A stretch of 24,805 nt of DNA from Dehalococcoidia bacterium (GTDB taxonomy: Bacteria; Chloroflexota; Dehalococcoidia; Lucifugimonadales; JAGWBF01): positions 2,238 to 27,042 of the forward strand of contig JAGWBF010000011.1 of NCBI GenBank assembly GCA_021296025.1. Direction: 5' to 3'. A program made the translations under genes and the position numbers. Shown piece by piece: positions 1-7,069 of this stretch (positions within the stretch are counted from its first letter, which is position 1; each line of letters begins with the position of its first letter). The notes under the pieces were generated by a model, which worked only from the letters and a program-made list of their open reading frames with translations, was not told the DNA's origin and did no database searches.

Positions 1-2
1 CG

Positions 3-881
3 ACCAAGGGCATAGCCCTGAGCACCGACGGCAACGGCCGTCTCTGCTACCTGGACCCGTACAGGGGCGGCGCCATAGCTGTGGCGGAAGCCTGCCGCAA
101 CCTGTCCTGCACGGGGGCGACACCCATCGCCCTGACCGACTGCCTCAACTTTGGCAACCCCGAGGAGCCGGACATCTACTTCCAGCTGGAGCAGTGCATC
201 AGGGGCATAGCCCGGAGCTGCCGTGCCCTGGATGTGCCTGTGGTCAGCGGGAACGTCAGCCTGTACAACAGCACCCAGGACCAGCCCATCTACCCCACAC
301 CTGTTATCGGAGCGCTGGGTCTCTTGGAAGATGTGACCAGGCACACATCCTCCGGGTTCGATTCCGAGGGACTCCAAGTAGTGCTGCTGGGAGCATCAGA
401 GATCAAGGGAAAGGCCAGGGACCTTTCGGGAAGCGAGTATTTGGAGCTGTTCCGGGGTATGGTGGTAGGAAGGCCATATCTGGACCTGCGCGTGGATAGG
501 AAGGTGCAGGAGCTTTGCCGCCGCGCCATCGGGGAAGGGCTGGTTCGCAGCGCCCACGACTGCTCCGACGGCGGGCTGGCCGTGGCCCTGGCCGAGGCGT
601 GTTTCACCCACAACATCGGCTTTGCAGGGCAGTTCCCGGTCCTGGGCCGGTGGGATGCCGCCCTGTTCGGCGAAGGGCAGTCGCGCATAATCGTTTCCGT
701 GTCGCCCGACGACCTTAGAGGGCTTGGAGCGCTGGCCGACGAGATGGCGGTGCCGTGGACCCTCCTGGGGCGGACCCAAGCCAAGGGGGACTTCTCGGTC
801 GAAGGATACATTAACGTACCTCTCGAAACCTTGAAGCACGGGTGGCAGTCGGGGCTGGAAGCCCGCCCCTCCCTTTCCTAG
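3..881 (+). CDS. purL: Phosphoribosylformylglycinamidine synthase subunit PurL, 3' part
   Basis: C-terminal 292 residues of PurL, the ATP-dependent enzyme that converts formylglycinamide ribonucleotide plus glutamine (or ammonia) to FGAM in purine synthesis. The frame is open from the window edge, so the start lies upstream. Family signatures seen are TDCLNFGNPEEP, VPVVSGNVSLYN with a following IYPTPVIGALG stretch, the GSEYLE segment, AHDCSDGGLAVALAEA (the AIRS-C glycine-rich loop) and LFGEGQSRIIVSV. The protein ends normally after the last helix. It is followed by 142 bases before rplI that hold a small hairpin and a possible promoter, so the replication cluster downstream is probably a separate transcript. 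Identity is secure; only the 5' end is missing. Confidence 0.95.
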   Translation, partial: TKGIALSTDGNGRLCYLDPYRGGAIAVAEACRNLSCTGATPIALTDCLNFGNPEEPDIYFQLEQCIRGIARSCRALDVPVVSGNVSLYNSTQDQPIYPTPVIGALGLLEDVTRHTSSGFDSEGLQVVLLGASEIKGKARDLSGSEYLELFRGMVVGRPYLDLRVDRKVQELCRRAIGEGLVRSAHDCSDGGLAVALAEACFTHNIGFAGQFPVLGRWDAALFGEGQSRIIVSVSPDDLRGLGALADEMAVPWTLLGRTQAKGDFSVEGYINVPLETLKHGWQSGLEARPSLS

Positions 882-894
882 CCTTGCCGCAAGG
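882..894 (+). terminator. Small hairpin after purL (weak terminator candidate)
   Basis: CCTTG and CAAGG form a perfect 5-bp stem with a CCG loop, starting one base after the purL stop. No T-tract follows, so an intrinsic terminator is doubtful. It could instead be an mRNA 3'-end stabiliser, or chance. Confidence 0.2.
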
Positions 895-935
895 GGACAA
901 CCCGATCACCCTTTCCCCTCATTCGGCCCATCGGT

Positions 936-941
936 TATAAT
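936..941 (+). promoter_or_regulatory. Possible -10 box for the rplI-dnaB cluster
   Basis: A perfect TATAAT lies 82 bases before the rplI start in the purL-rplI gap. The hexamer 17 bases upstream (TTCCCC, 913-918) matches the -35 consensus poorly, and there is no TG extension. It is the only consensus-like -10 in this gap, so it may drive rplI-dnaB-dnaD-loader, but the call rests on one hexamer. Confidence 0.4.
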
Positions 942-1023
942 CCCTTTTTCGAGCGGACGCACCGACGTACACGCCATTTCGCAGGCGCCGCTCCCCAAAT
1001 CCAATGCACATGGAGTACCTATC

Positions 1024-1473
1024 GTGAGGGTTATTTTTCTGGAAGATGTCACTACCTTGGCCCGGGCCGGCGACGTCAAGAACGTGAAGGACGGCTACGC
1101 GCGCAACTACCTGATCCCCAAGAAACTGGCCGAAGCCGCTACCCGCGAGAACATGAAGAAGATCGAACGTCTCAAGCAGACGGGAGACGAAAGGCGAATG
1201 CGGGAGACCCAGCGGTGGGAAGAGCTGGCGTCATCCCTGGAGGGCACCAACATAAGCGTGTCCGCCAGGATCACTCCCGCTGGGCAGTACTACGGCGCCA
1301 TCCCCCCTACCCAGCTGGCCCAGGAACTGACTACAGCTACCGGCCGGGAAATTGACCGCAAGTTGATTGACACCGTTCAGCCCATTCGGGAACCGGGAGA
1401 GCACGAGATCGTCCTCAACCTGGCGCCGGGTATCCAGGCCACCATACTTGTCACGGCGGAAGCCCAAGAGTAG
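1024..1473 (+). CDS. rplI: 50S ribosomal protein L9
   Basis: 149 residues, the usual length of bacterial L9. The N-terminal domain carries the signature run GDVKNVKDGYARNYLIPKKL, which binds 23S rRNA. A long connecting helix (about residues 42-75) and the C-terminal domain ending IQATILVTAEAQE follow. The start is GTG at 1024, chosen because GGAG (1012-1015) lies 8 bases upstream and the protein begins MRVIFLEDV as L9 normally does. The stop is 4 bases from the dnaB ATG, so the two are surely co-transcribed. rplI next to dnaB is a widespread bacterial arrangement. Confidence 0.96.
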   Translation: MRVIFLEDVTTLARAGDVKNVKDGYARNYLIPKKLAEAATRENMKKIERLKQTGDERRMRETQRWEELASSLEGTNISVSARITPAGQYYGAIPPTQLAQELTTATGREIDRKLIDTVQPIREPGEHEIVLNLAPGIQATILVTAEAQE

Positions 1474-1477
1474 TTGG

Positions 1478-2845
1478 ATGCTGGAAGAGAAGCTTCTACC
1501 CCACGACATAGAAGCCGAAGAGGCTGTCGTAGGCTCGGTACTGATAGACGGCGAGTCAATCCTGCAGGTCCTGCCCTTCCTCAAGACCACCGACTTCTAC
1601 CGGGAGAGGAATCGGCTGTGCTACGAGGCCTGCGTTGCCCTGTTCCGGCGTGGTGAAGCAATCAACCAGATCACCGTTTCCCACCAGCTGGGCATCGACG
1701 GGCGGCTGGAACAGATCGGCGGGGCCGCCTACTTGAGCCACCTTGTGGCCAGTGTGCCAACGTCAGTGCACATAGAGCACTACGGGCGCATCGTCAACAG
1801 GACCGCCACCATGCGCAACCTGATCGATGCGGGCAGTAGGATCTCCGCCATCGGTTACGAGGATACCGTCGACGTAGATGCCACCCTGAGCAAGGCGGAA
1901 GAGGCCCTGTTCCAGGTGCGAACCGGCCAGCCTACCCGGGACTTCGTCCATGTGCGAGAGGTGCTGGACCAGTACCTGGAAGAGCGGGCAAACGTCGGGG
2001 AGGCTGCATCCCGCGCAGGGGCTCCCGTTATGACGGGATTCAACTCATTGGATGAGCTGCTGGGAGGCTTTCACAGATCGGACATGATAGTGCTGGCGGC
2101 CCGCCCCAGTTTAGGGAAGAGCACATTGGCCATAAACATCTCCATGAACGCGGCCAAATCGGGGAACAGCGTGGCCATCTACAGCCTGGAGATGAGCCGG
2201 GACCAGCTTGCCATGAGGATGGTCGCCAGCGAATCGGAGGTGGATGCCCAGCGCCTCCGGCTGGGCCTGTACACCGAAGCCCAGGAGAGGGCCATTATGA
2301 GCTCCATCGGCTCCCTCTCGGACCTGCCCATCTATATAGATGACAGCCCACTCCAGGGTATCGTAGAGATGAGGAGCAAGGCGAGGCGCCTTGCCATGGA
2401 AAGGGGTCTGGACCTCCTGGTGGTCGATTACATCCAGATAATCCAGCAGGGGGCCGGGCGGGGCGACAACCGCGCAGTGGAGATGAGCGAGATTACCAGG
2501 TCCATAAAAGGGCTGGCCAGGGACTTGAACGTGCCCGTGCTGGCCGTTTCCCAGCTAAATCGCGCCATCGAGTCACGCACCTCCCACAGGCCCCAGCTAT
2601 CGGACCTGCGGGAAAGCGGGAGCATCGAGCAGGATGCCGACGTGGTGATGTTCATATACCGGGATGATGTCGTTTACTCCGAGGATGAGTGGGCCTCCCG
2701 CAATCCGGACAAGCCCTACCCCAAGAACGTCGCCGAGCTCATCGTGTTAAAGCATCGGCACGGCCCTGTTGGAAATGTGGAACTGCTGTTCAGAGACAAC
2801 CTGGTGCGTTTCGAGTCGGCCGCCTACGTTCCAGAGGGCTTCTAA
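1478..2845 (+). CDS. dnaB: Replicative DNA helicase DnaB
   Basis: 455 residues, normal for DnaB. The N-terminal collar domain (about 1-150, LLPHDIEAEEAVVGSVL) is joined by a linker to a RecA-like ATPase. Walker A is ARPSLGKST (residues 208-216), the catalytic Glu lies in YSLEMS (E238), Walker B is LLVVDYIQ (D317), and the C-terminal motifs include SQLNRAIESR and LRESGSIEQDADVV. DnaB forms the hexameric ring that unwinds DNA at the replication fork. The reading frame is open 111 bases further upstream inside rplI, but ATG 1478 gives the usual N-terminus (MLEEKLLPHD). No helicase-internal intein is present. The DnaD and loader genes that follow supply the proteins known to place DnaB on DNA. 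Confidence 0.96.
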   Translation: MLEEKLLPHDIEAEEAVVGSVLIDGESILQVLPFLKTTDFYRERNRLCYEACVALFRRGEAINQITVSHQLGIDGRLEQIGGAAYLSHLVASVPTSVHIEHYGRIVNRTATMRNLIDAGSRISAIGYEDTVDVDATLSKAEEALFQVRTGQPTRDFVHVREVLDQYLEERANVGEAASRAGAPVMTGFNSLDELLGGFHRSDMIVLAARPSLGKSTLAINISMNAAKSGNSVAIYSLEMSRDQLAMRMVASESEVDAQRLRLGLYTEAQERAIMSSIGSLSDLPIYIDDSPLQGIVEMRSKARRLAMERGLDLLVVDYIQIIQQGAGRGDNRAVEMSEITRSIKGLARDLNVPVLAVSQLNRAIESRTSHRPQLSDLRESGSIEQDADVVMFIYRDDVVYSEDEWASRNPDKPYPKNVAELIVLKHRHGPVGNVELLFRDNLVRFESAAYVPEGF

Positions 2846-2846
2846 C

Positions 2847-3167
2847 GTGGCTGAAGAAGGGTTCCCCTCCGGTACCGCCTACACACCTGTTCCAAACCAG
2901 GTGTTCGGACGTCTTCTGGAAGGAATTGTCGACATCGCCGAGCTAAAATGCACCCTGCGTGCCCTTTGGCTGCTGCACAACAGGAAGGACGCTCCCCGCT
3001 ACCTGACCGAGGCTGATATTCTCGCTGACCCGGTCCTGTGCCGCAGCTTCCCCTCTTCGAAGGAGCCAACCAAGGACACCATACTGCGAGGTCTCCGGCT
3101 GGCTGTGGAGCGGGGAACCCTCCTGAAAAACCGAATAGTCGAAGGGCAGGACTGGGAAGATGTGTAG
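2847..3167 (+). CDS. DnaD-family primosome protein, N-terminal half (winged helix), ends at in-frame TAG
   Basis: 106 residues from GTG 2847, one base after the dnaB stop. The text FPSGTAYTPVPNQVFGRLL, then IAELKCTLRALWLLHNRK and ILRGLRLAVERGTLL, looks like the winged-helix half of the DnaD-like primosome proteins found beside dnaB. The frame ends at TAG 3165-3167 and resumes without any shift as the DnaD C-terminal half. Joined, the two parts are about 237 residues, a normal DnaD length. The residue lost is where an aromatic usually precedes the LDD/LNT-type turn, so a Tyr codon changed to TAG would explain it by one base. It could be a true gene split, a nonsense mutation, an assembly error or a read-through site. 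The longer upstream frame from 2769 lies inside dnaB and is rejected as the start. Confidence 0.7.
   Translation: MAEEGFPSGTAYTPVPNQVFGRLLEGIVDIAELKCTLRALWLLHNRKDAPRYLTEADILADPVLCRSFPSSKEPTKDTILRGLRLAVERGTLLKNRIVEGQDWEDV
3165..3167 (+). other. In-frame amber codon dividing the DnaD-family gene
   Basis: TAG separates two halves of one DnaD-like protein in the same reading frame. The next codon is GTG, with GGGAAG (3154-3159) 8 bases before it, so re-initiation at 3168 is possible. TAG is used as an ordinary stop elsewhere in the window (purL, rplI, ogg), which argues against a recoded genome. Confidence 0.7.
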
Positions 3168-3560
3168 GTGTTGGACGATGCCCCGGGGAGGCGTACCCTG
3201 GAAAAACTAGAGAAGGATGCATGGGGGAAAGGGGACCATCGCAGAGCCAGGTCCGCGCCCCCCGAGGAGCCAGCGACAAGGCCCAACATTTTCACGTTAT
3301 ACGAAGAGAACATCGGCCTCCTGACCCCCATTCTGGCGGACCGGCTAAGGGAAGCCGAAGGGCTCTATCCGGACCCTTGGATAGAGGAAGCCATAGAGCA
3401 GGCTTGTGCCTACAACAAGAGGAGCTGGGGATACATAGAAGCCATTCTCAAGCGCTGGCGTGATGAAGGAAAAGATGATGGAAAGCTTGGGGGATATACT
3501 AAGAAGATCAGCCTTGGGGAGTACGAGAGGCGACGGGGCCCAGGCTCCCCACGATACTGA
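3168..3560 (+). CDS. DnaD-family primosome protein, C-terminal DnaD (DnaB_2) domain
   Basis: 130 residues if translation restarts at GTG 3168 directly after the TAG. Residues about 40-105 are a DnaD/DnaB_2 domain: IFTLYEENIGLLTPILADRL, then the hallmark YNKRSWGYIEAILKRW, matching the family YxxxN..YIxxILxxW pattern used for DNA and helicase-loader contacts. The C-terminal tail is basic (KKISLGEYERRR), as in DnaD proteins. The end overlaps the following loader gene by about 83 bases in another frame. In B. subtilis, DnaD works with DnaB and DnaI to load the replicative helicase; that role here is inferred from domain and position. Whether this half is made alone is unknown. Confidence 0.75.
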   Translation: MLDDAPGRRTLEKLEKDAWGKGDHRRARSAPPEEPATRPNIFTLYEENIGLLTPILADRLREAEGLYPDPWIEEAIEQACAYNKRSWGYIEAILKRWRDEGKDDGKLGGYTKKISLGEYERRRGPGSPRY

Positions 3561-4866
3561 GGAGGCCCAGGAAGCCGGCGTCGCCCAGTGTTCCCTCTGC
3601 CGCGGGACCGGCTGGGTCAGCCGGCGGGTTGCGGTCACCCACCCGGACTTCGGACAGGTCTTCCCATGCCGGTGCCGGGAGCAGGAGCTCAGAGAGCGGA
3701 GCATCGACCACCTCCACAGGTACAGCAACCTGGGGCCCCTCAAGCGGATGACCTTTGACAGCATAGAGCTGTCGGACGGTTCCCCGGACCAGGGATCGCA
3801 ACCGGGCTTGACCGAAGCCATTGAGGCGGGCCGGGCATTTGCCGAGGAACCCCAGGGATGGCTGGTACTGACAGGGCCCTCGGGCTCGGGGAAGACCCAC
3901 CTGGCGGCCGCCATCGCCAACCGCTGCATCGACAATGGCCGCACCCTATTCTTCACCCACGTTTCCGACCTCCTGGACCACCTGCGGGCCACCTTCAGCC
4001 CGGACTCGGCGGTGAGCTACGACGATATCTTCCAGCAGATCAGGGATGTCCCCATCCTGGTGCTGGATGATCTGGGCCACCAGGGTAGCGCAACTTGGGC
4101 GCAGGAGAAGCTGTTCCAGGTGATCAACCACCGCTTCAACGCCGAACTTCCGACCATCGTAACCCTCCGTGGCAAGCTCAGCCAGCTGGATGAAGGCATG
4201 CGCTCCCGCTTGAGCTCCAACCGCCTTTCCCGCATCTATTCCCTGGGTTCCGACACAGATTCCTCCTTCCATGACTTCGGAGGACTTACCACTGAGACCC
4301 GCAATCGCTTGACCTTCGAGAACTTCGACACTACGGGAATGAACGCAGGTCCCTACCAGAGAGAGAGCCTGAAAGCCTTCAAGACCGCTGCCCAAAACTA
4401 CTCGGCTGATCCCGACGGCTGGCTCCTCCTGCTGGGACCCAACGGGTGCGGGAAGACCCACCTTGCCGTGGCGATCGTCAACGAAAGGCTGGCCAAGGGC
4501 CAGGGCGCCATATTTGCGTTCGTACCGGCGCTGCTGGACCACCTGAGGGCTGCCTTCGCCCCCGACAGCAGGATCACCTACGATGAGCGGTTCGAGGCGA
4601 TTAAGCTGTCTCCCTTCCTGGTGCTGGATGACCTGGGGGCCCAAAGCAGCACACCCTGGGCCGAAGAGAAGCTGCTGCAGCTGATAGTCCATCGGCACAA
4701 CGGAAGGCTGCCCACGGTAATCACCGCTAATGAAGATGTATTCTCTCTTCCCGTAACCTCCCGGCTGAGCGACAACCAGGTGGTGCAAAAGATCAGGATA
4801 AATGCGCCCGACTACCGTTTCGGCCAGGGAAGAGAGCGACCCAAGGGCCGGTCGGGCCGCTCTTGA
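3478..4866 (+). CDS. DnaC/DnaI-type helicase loader with two tandem AAA+ ATPase modules
   Basis: 462 residues, nearly twice the usual loader length. An N-terminal zinc-type region has CSLC (C38, C41) and CRC (C64, C66), as in DnaI-like loaders. Module 1 has Walker A GPSGSGKTH (133-141), Walker B VLDDLG (D197/D198) and an arginine-finger-like MRSRLSS. Module 2 has GPNGCGKTH (320-328), VLDDLG (D384/D385) and VTSRLSDN. Over about 103 aligned residues I count about 58 identities between modules. Sensor-1 differs: module 1 reads VTLRG and module 2 reads ITANE, so only the second keeps the Asn. ATG 3478 is preferred because AAGGA (3466-3470) is 7 bases upstream; ATG 3475 or 3463 are possible. The family loads DnaB, which is encoded just upstream. 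Confidence 0.88.
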   Translation: MESLGDILRRSALGSTRGDGAQAPHDTEEAQEAGVAQCSLCRGTGWVSRRVAVTHPDFGQVFPCRCREQELRERSIDHLHRYSNLGPLKRMTFDSIELSDGSPDQGSQPGLTEAIEAGRAFAEEPQGWLVLTGPSGSGKTHLAAAIANRCIDNGRTLFFTHVSDLLDHLRATFSPDSAVSYDDIFQQIRDVPILVLDDLGHQGSATWAQEKLFQVINHRFNAELPTIVTLRGKLSQLDEGMRSRLSSNRLSRIYSLGSDTDSSFHDFGGLTTETRNRLTFENFDTTGMNAGPYQRESLKAFKTAAQNYSADPDGWLLLLGPNGCGKTHLAVAIVNERLAKGQGAIFAFVPALLDHLRAAFAPDSRITYDERFEAIKLSPFLVLDDLGAQSSTPWAEEKLLQLIVHRHNGRLPTVITANEDVFSLPVTSRLSDNQVVQKIRINAPDYRFGQGRERPKGRSGRS

Positions 4867-4911
4867 GAAGCATACTGCCTTATTGCGACCCTTCTTTGTT
4901 GATATGGATTG

Positions 4912-5247
4912 ATGGCCCCATCAAGTAACTGTGTTTTCTGCCGGATCATCGCCAAGGAAGAACCGGCAACCATCCACTTCGAGGATGACCATGTCATAGC
5001 TATTTCCAACGTCCTGAACTGGGTGCCCGTCATGCTCCTGGTCATGCCCAAGGAGCACATGACCCAGATCCAGCTGTGGGAAAAGGGTATGATGAACAGG
5101 ATTGGTGAGGTGGTGGTTGAGGTTGGGGCCCGGTTCTGTCCCAATGGCTTCCGTGTCCTGTCCAACTTTGGCCCCGATGCTATGCAGAGCCAGGCCCATG
5201 GGCATGTTCACGTAATCGGGGGAGTTTACCTGGGCCCCTACGCATAA
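4912..5247 (+). CDS. HIT-family (histidine triad) nucleotide-binding protein
   Basis: 111 residues. The start of the fold is CVFCRIIAKEEPATIHFEDD, with a CxxC pair typical of zinc-binding HINT-type proteins. The triad is HGHVHV (H96, H98, H100), in which the middle His is the nucleophile in the family. HIT proteins of this size hydrolyse adenosine phosphoramidates or related nucleotides; the exact substrate cannot be read from sequence. A TTG at 4909 is also in frame, but ATG 4912 is preferred. The Shine-Dalgarno is weak, and 45 bases separate it from the loader gene. The tail after the triad is short (IGGVYLGPYA). Confidence 0.88.
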   Translation: MAPSSNCVFCRIIAKEEPATIHFEDDHVIAISNVLNWVPVMLLVMPKEHMTQIQLWEKGMMNRIGEVVVEVGARFCPNGFRVLSNFGPDAMQSQAHGHVHVIGGVYLGPYA

Positions 5248-5264
5248 GACCGAGACAGACGCAT

Positions 5265-5281
5265 AAGGCCCATGGGGCCTT
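5265..5281 (+). repeat. Perfect hairpin between the HIT gene and the crotonase gene
   Basis: AAGGCCC and GGGCCTT form a perfect 7-bp stem with loop ATG. It ends 6 bases before the AAGGAG Shine-Dalgarno (5288-5293) of the next gene. Just upstream, ACGCATAAG occurs twice (5240-5248 and 5259-5267). No T-run follows, so it may act on mRNA stability or ribosome access rather than as a terminator. Confidence 0.4.
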
Positions 5282-5297
5282 GCACTGAAGGAGAAAT

Positions 5298-6101
5298 ATG
5301 ACATCTTTGAAGTTCGCCGAGCCAGGGGCTGCTGTACTATACGAGAAGCGCGGCCAGGTCGTGACCATCACCCTGAACCGTCCCGGATCGTTGAACGCCA
5401 TAAACCGCCAGCTGCGCAGCGAGCTGGGAGGGGCCATCGAAAAGTACGACCAGGATGATGAGGCGCGAGTCGCCGTCATCACAGGCGCCGGGCGGGCCTT
5501 CTGCGCAGGCCGGGACCTGAAGGAGCGGGCCGACGACAACGCCGCAGGGGTGAATGCCCACGCCCGGGACAGCATGGCATCCCCCGAACGCCCCTTCATG
5601 TGGCCCCAGACCTGGAAGCCCCTGATCGCCGCCATCAACGGCTTTGCCCTGGCTGGGGGATGGTCCATCGCCCAGCTCTGCGACATCCGCATCGCGGCCG
5701 AGGATGCCAAGCTGGGGATAACCGAGTCCAGGGTAGGACTTCTTCCACCCTTCGCGGTGATGCTCCCCAAGATGCTGTCCATGGCCGGGACCATGGAGCT
5801 TGTGCTGACCGGAGATGCCATCACCGCCCAGAGGGCCTACGACATCGGCTTCGTCAACAAGGTGGTCCCGCCGGACTCCCTCATGGATGAAGCCATGAAC
5901 TTGGCTTCCAGGATCATCGCCAACGCCCCATTGTCCGTAAGGTACTTCAAGGAACTGGCCATTAGAAGCATGGACATGAGTGCCGAGTCCGCTTCCATCC
6001 TGACGTACAATATGTACAACCAGCTCCTCCAGAGCGAGGATTCGGTGGAAGGCCCGCGGGCTTTCGCCGAGAAGCGCCCGCCCCAGTGGAAGGGACGCTA
6101 A
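5298..6101 (+). CDS. Enoyl-CoA hydratase/isomerase (crotonase) family protein
   Basis: 267 residues, normal for the family. The oxyanion-hole segments are FCAGRDL (about 68-74) and ALAGGWSIA (117-125). The segment ITESRVGLLP keeps a Glu (E143) at the position of the second catalytic Glu of rat enoyl-CoA hydratase (E164). The position of the first catalytic Glu (rat E144, in GGGCELA) reads S123 here (AGGWSIA). A plain hydratase is therefore less certain, and an isomerase or other crotonase activity on an acyl-CoA is possible. ATG 5298 has AAGGAG four bases upstream. No other beta-oxidation gene is adjacent, so the pathway is not given by context. The protein should be cytoplasmic. Confidence 0.88.
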   Translation: MTSLKFAEPGAAVLYEKRGQVVTITLNRPGSLNAINRQLRSELGGAIEKYDQDDEARVAVITGAGRAFCAGRDLKERADDNAAGVNAHARDSMASPERPFMWPQTWKPLIAAINGFALAGGWSIAQLCDIRIAAEDAKLGITESRVGLLPPFAVMLPKMLSMAGTMELVLTGDAITAQRAYDIGFVNKVVPPDSLMDEAMNLASRIIANAPLSVRYFKELAIRSMDMSAESASILTYNMYNQLLQSEDSVEGPRAFAEKRPPQWKGR

Positions 6102-6124
6102 GACAGGGAGTAAGCAAGAAACAC

Positions 6125-7069
6125 ATGGATGCTATACGCTGCGAGTCACTCTGTAAGAACTTCGGGAATCTGAGGGCTGTGGACCAACTGAACGTGTCGG
6201 TGGAGCAGGGGTCGACCTTCGGGTTCCTTGGGCCCAACGGCGCGGGCAAGACCACTACCCTGCGGCTGCTGACTGGGCTGACCAACCCTACTTCGGGGCA
6301 AATGTGGGTAGCCGGTGAGGATGTTTCCAGCAGGCCCATGGACCTGCGCTCCAAGGTGGGATACCTGCCCGAATCTCCTTCCTTTTATGGCTGGATGAAG
6401 GGCCGGGAGTTCCTGCTCTTTACCGCAAGCCTTTACGGCATAGATCCTGCAAAGGCAAGGGACCGGGTGGAACAGCTCCTCGACCAGGTGGATCTCACCG
6501 ACGCAGGCGGGCGCCTGATCAAGGGCTACTCCAGGGGGATGCTTCAACGTCTGGGCTTGGCCCAAGCCCTGATCCATCAACCCCAGGTTCTGTTCCTTGA
6601 CGAACCTGCATCAGCCCTGGACCCCATGGGACGGCGGGATATGCTGGAGACCATTGCAGCCCTGAAGGGCGAGACCACGGTGTTCGTCTCCACCCACATC
6701 CTCAGCGACGTTGAGCGGGTGTGCGACCATGTGGCCATCATAAACCGCGGGAAAATGGTCGCCAGCGGCACAATCGACGAGATACGTTCTTCTCAACACG
6801 GCTCGACTTTCAAAATAGAGGTGGAGGAAGACCCTGCGCCCCTGGCTTCCCTCCTGGGAGGCAGGGAGTGGCTGACATCCATGGAAGGGAGCACCCAGGG
6901 AGACCGGCATTTGTTCCGCGTCGCGGTGTCCGACATGGACACGGCCAAGAAGGAGCTGCCCCGGCTGGTGTACGAGAGCGGACTGACCCTGCTTCACTAC
7001 GAGTTAGCCCAAGCCAGCTTGGAGGATGTGTTCGTGGATCTGGTAACCGAGGGCGAGGTGGGGGAATGA
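6125..7069 (+). CDS. ABC transporter ATP-binding protein (ABC-2/export type)
   Basis: 314 residues. Walker A is GPNGAGKTT (36-44), the signature is a divergent YSRGMLQRL (135-143), Walker B is LFLDEPASALDP (156-167) and the H-loop His is in VSTHILSD (H191). A C-terminal extension of about 90 residues (after 215) fits NatA/NosF/BcrA-type exporter ATPases. ATG 6125 is preferred over the open frame from 6086, which overlaps the crotonase gene; a purine-rich GGGAG lies about 14 bases upstream, rather far. The stop overlaps the permease start (ATGA), showing that they form one transporter. Substrate unknown. Confidence 0.92.
   Translation: MDAIRCESLCKNFGNLRAVDQLNVSVEQGSTFGFLGPNGAGKTTTLRLLTGLTNPTSGQMWVAGEDVSSRPMDLRSKVGYLPESPSFYGWMKGREFLLFTASLYGIDPAKARDRVEQLLDQVDLTDAGGRLIKGYSRGMLQRLGLAQALIHQPQVLFLDEPASALDPMGRRDMLETIAALKGETTVFVSTHILSDVERVCDHVAIINRGKMVASGTIDEIRSSQHGSTFKIEVEEDPAPLASLLGGREWLTSMEGSTQGDRHLFRVAVSDMDTAKKELPRLVYESGLTLLHYELAQASLEDVFVDLVTEGEVGE

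Noticed and set aside
3165..3167. Amber codon reassignment (TAG read as an amino acid throughout the genome)
   Set aside because: Several intact genes here (purL, rplI, ogg, the dehydrogenase) end at TAG exactly where their families end, so TAG is a normal stop.
3946..4788. 280-codon minus-strand ORF opposite the helicase loader
   Set aside because: It is antisense to a clearly conserved AAA+ gene, matches no family, and is what GC-rich codon bias produces on the opposite strand.
4867..4911. Promoter before the HIT gene
   Set aside because: TTGCGA (4883-4888) has no acceptable -10 at 16-18 bases; the gene more likely rides on the upstream transcript.
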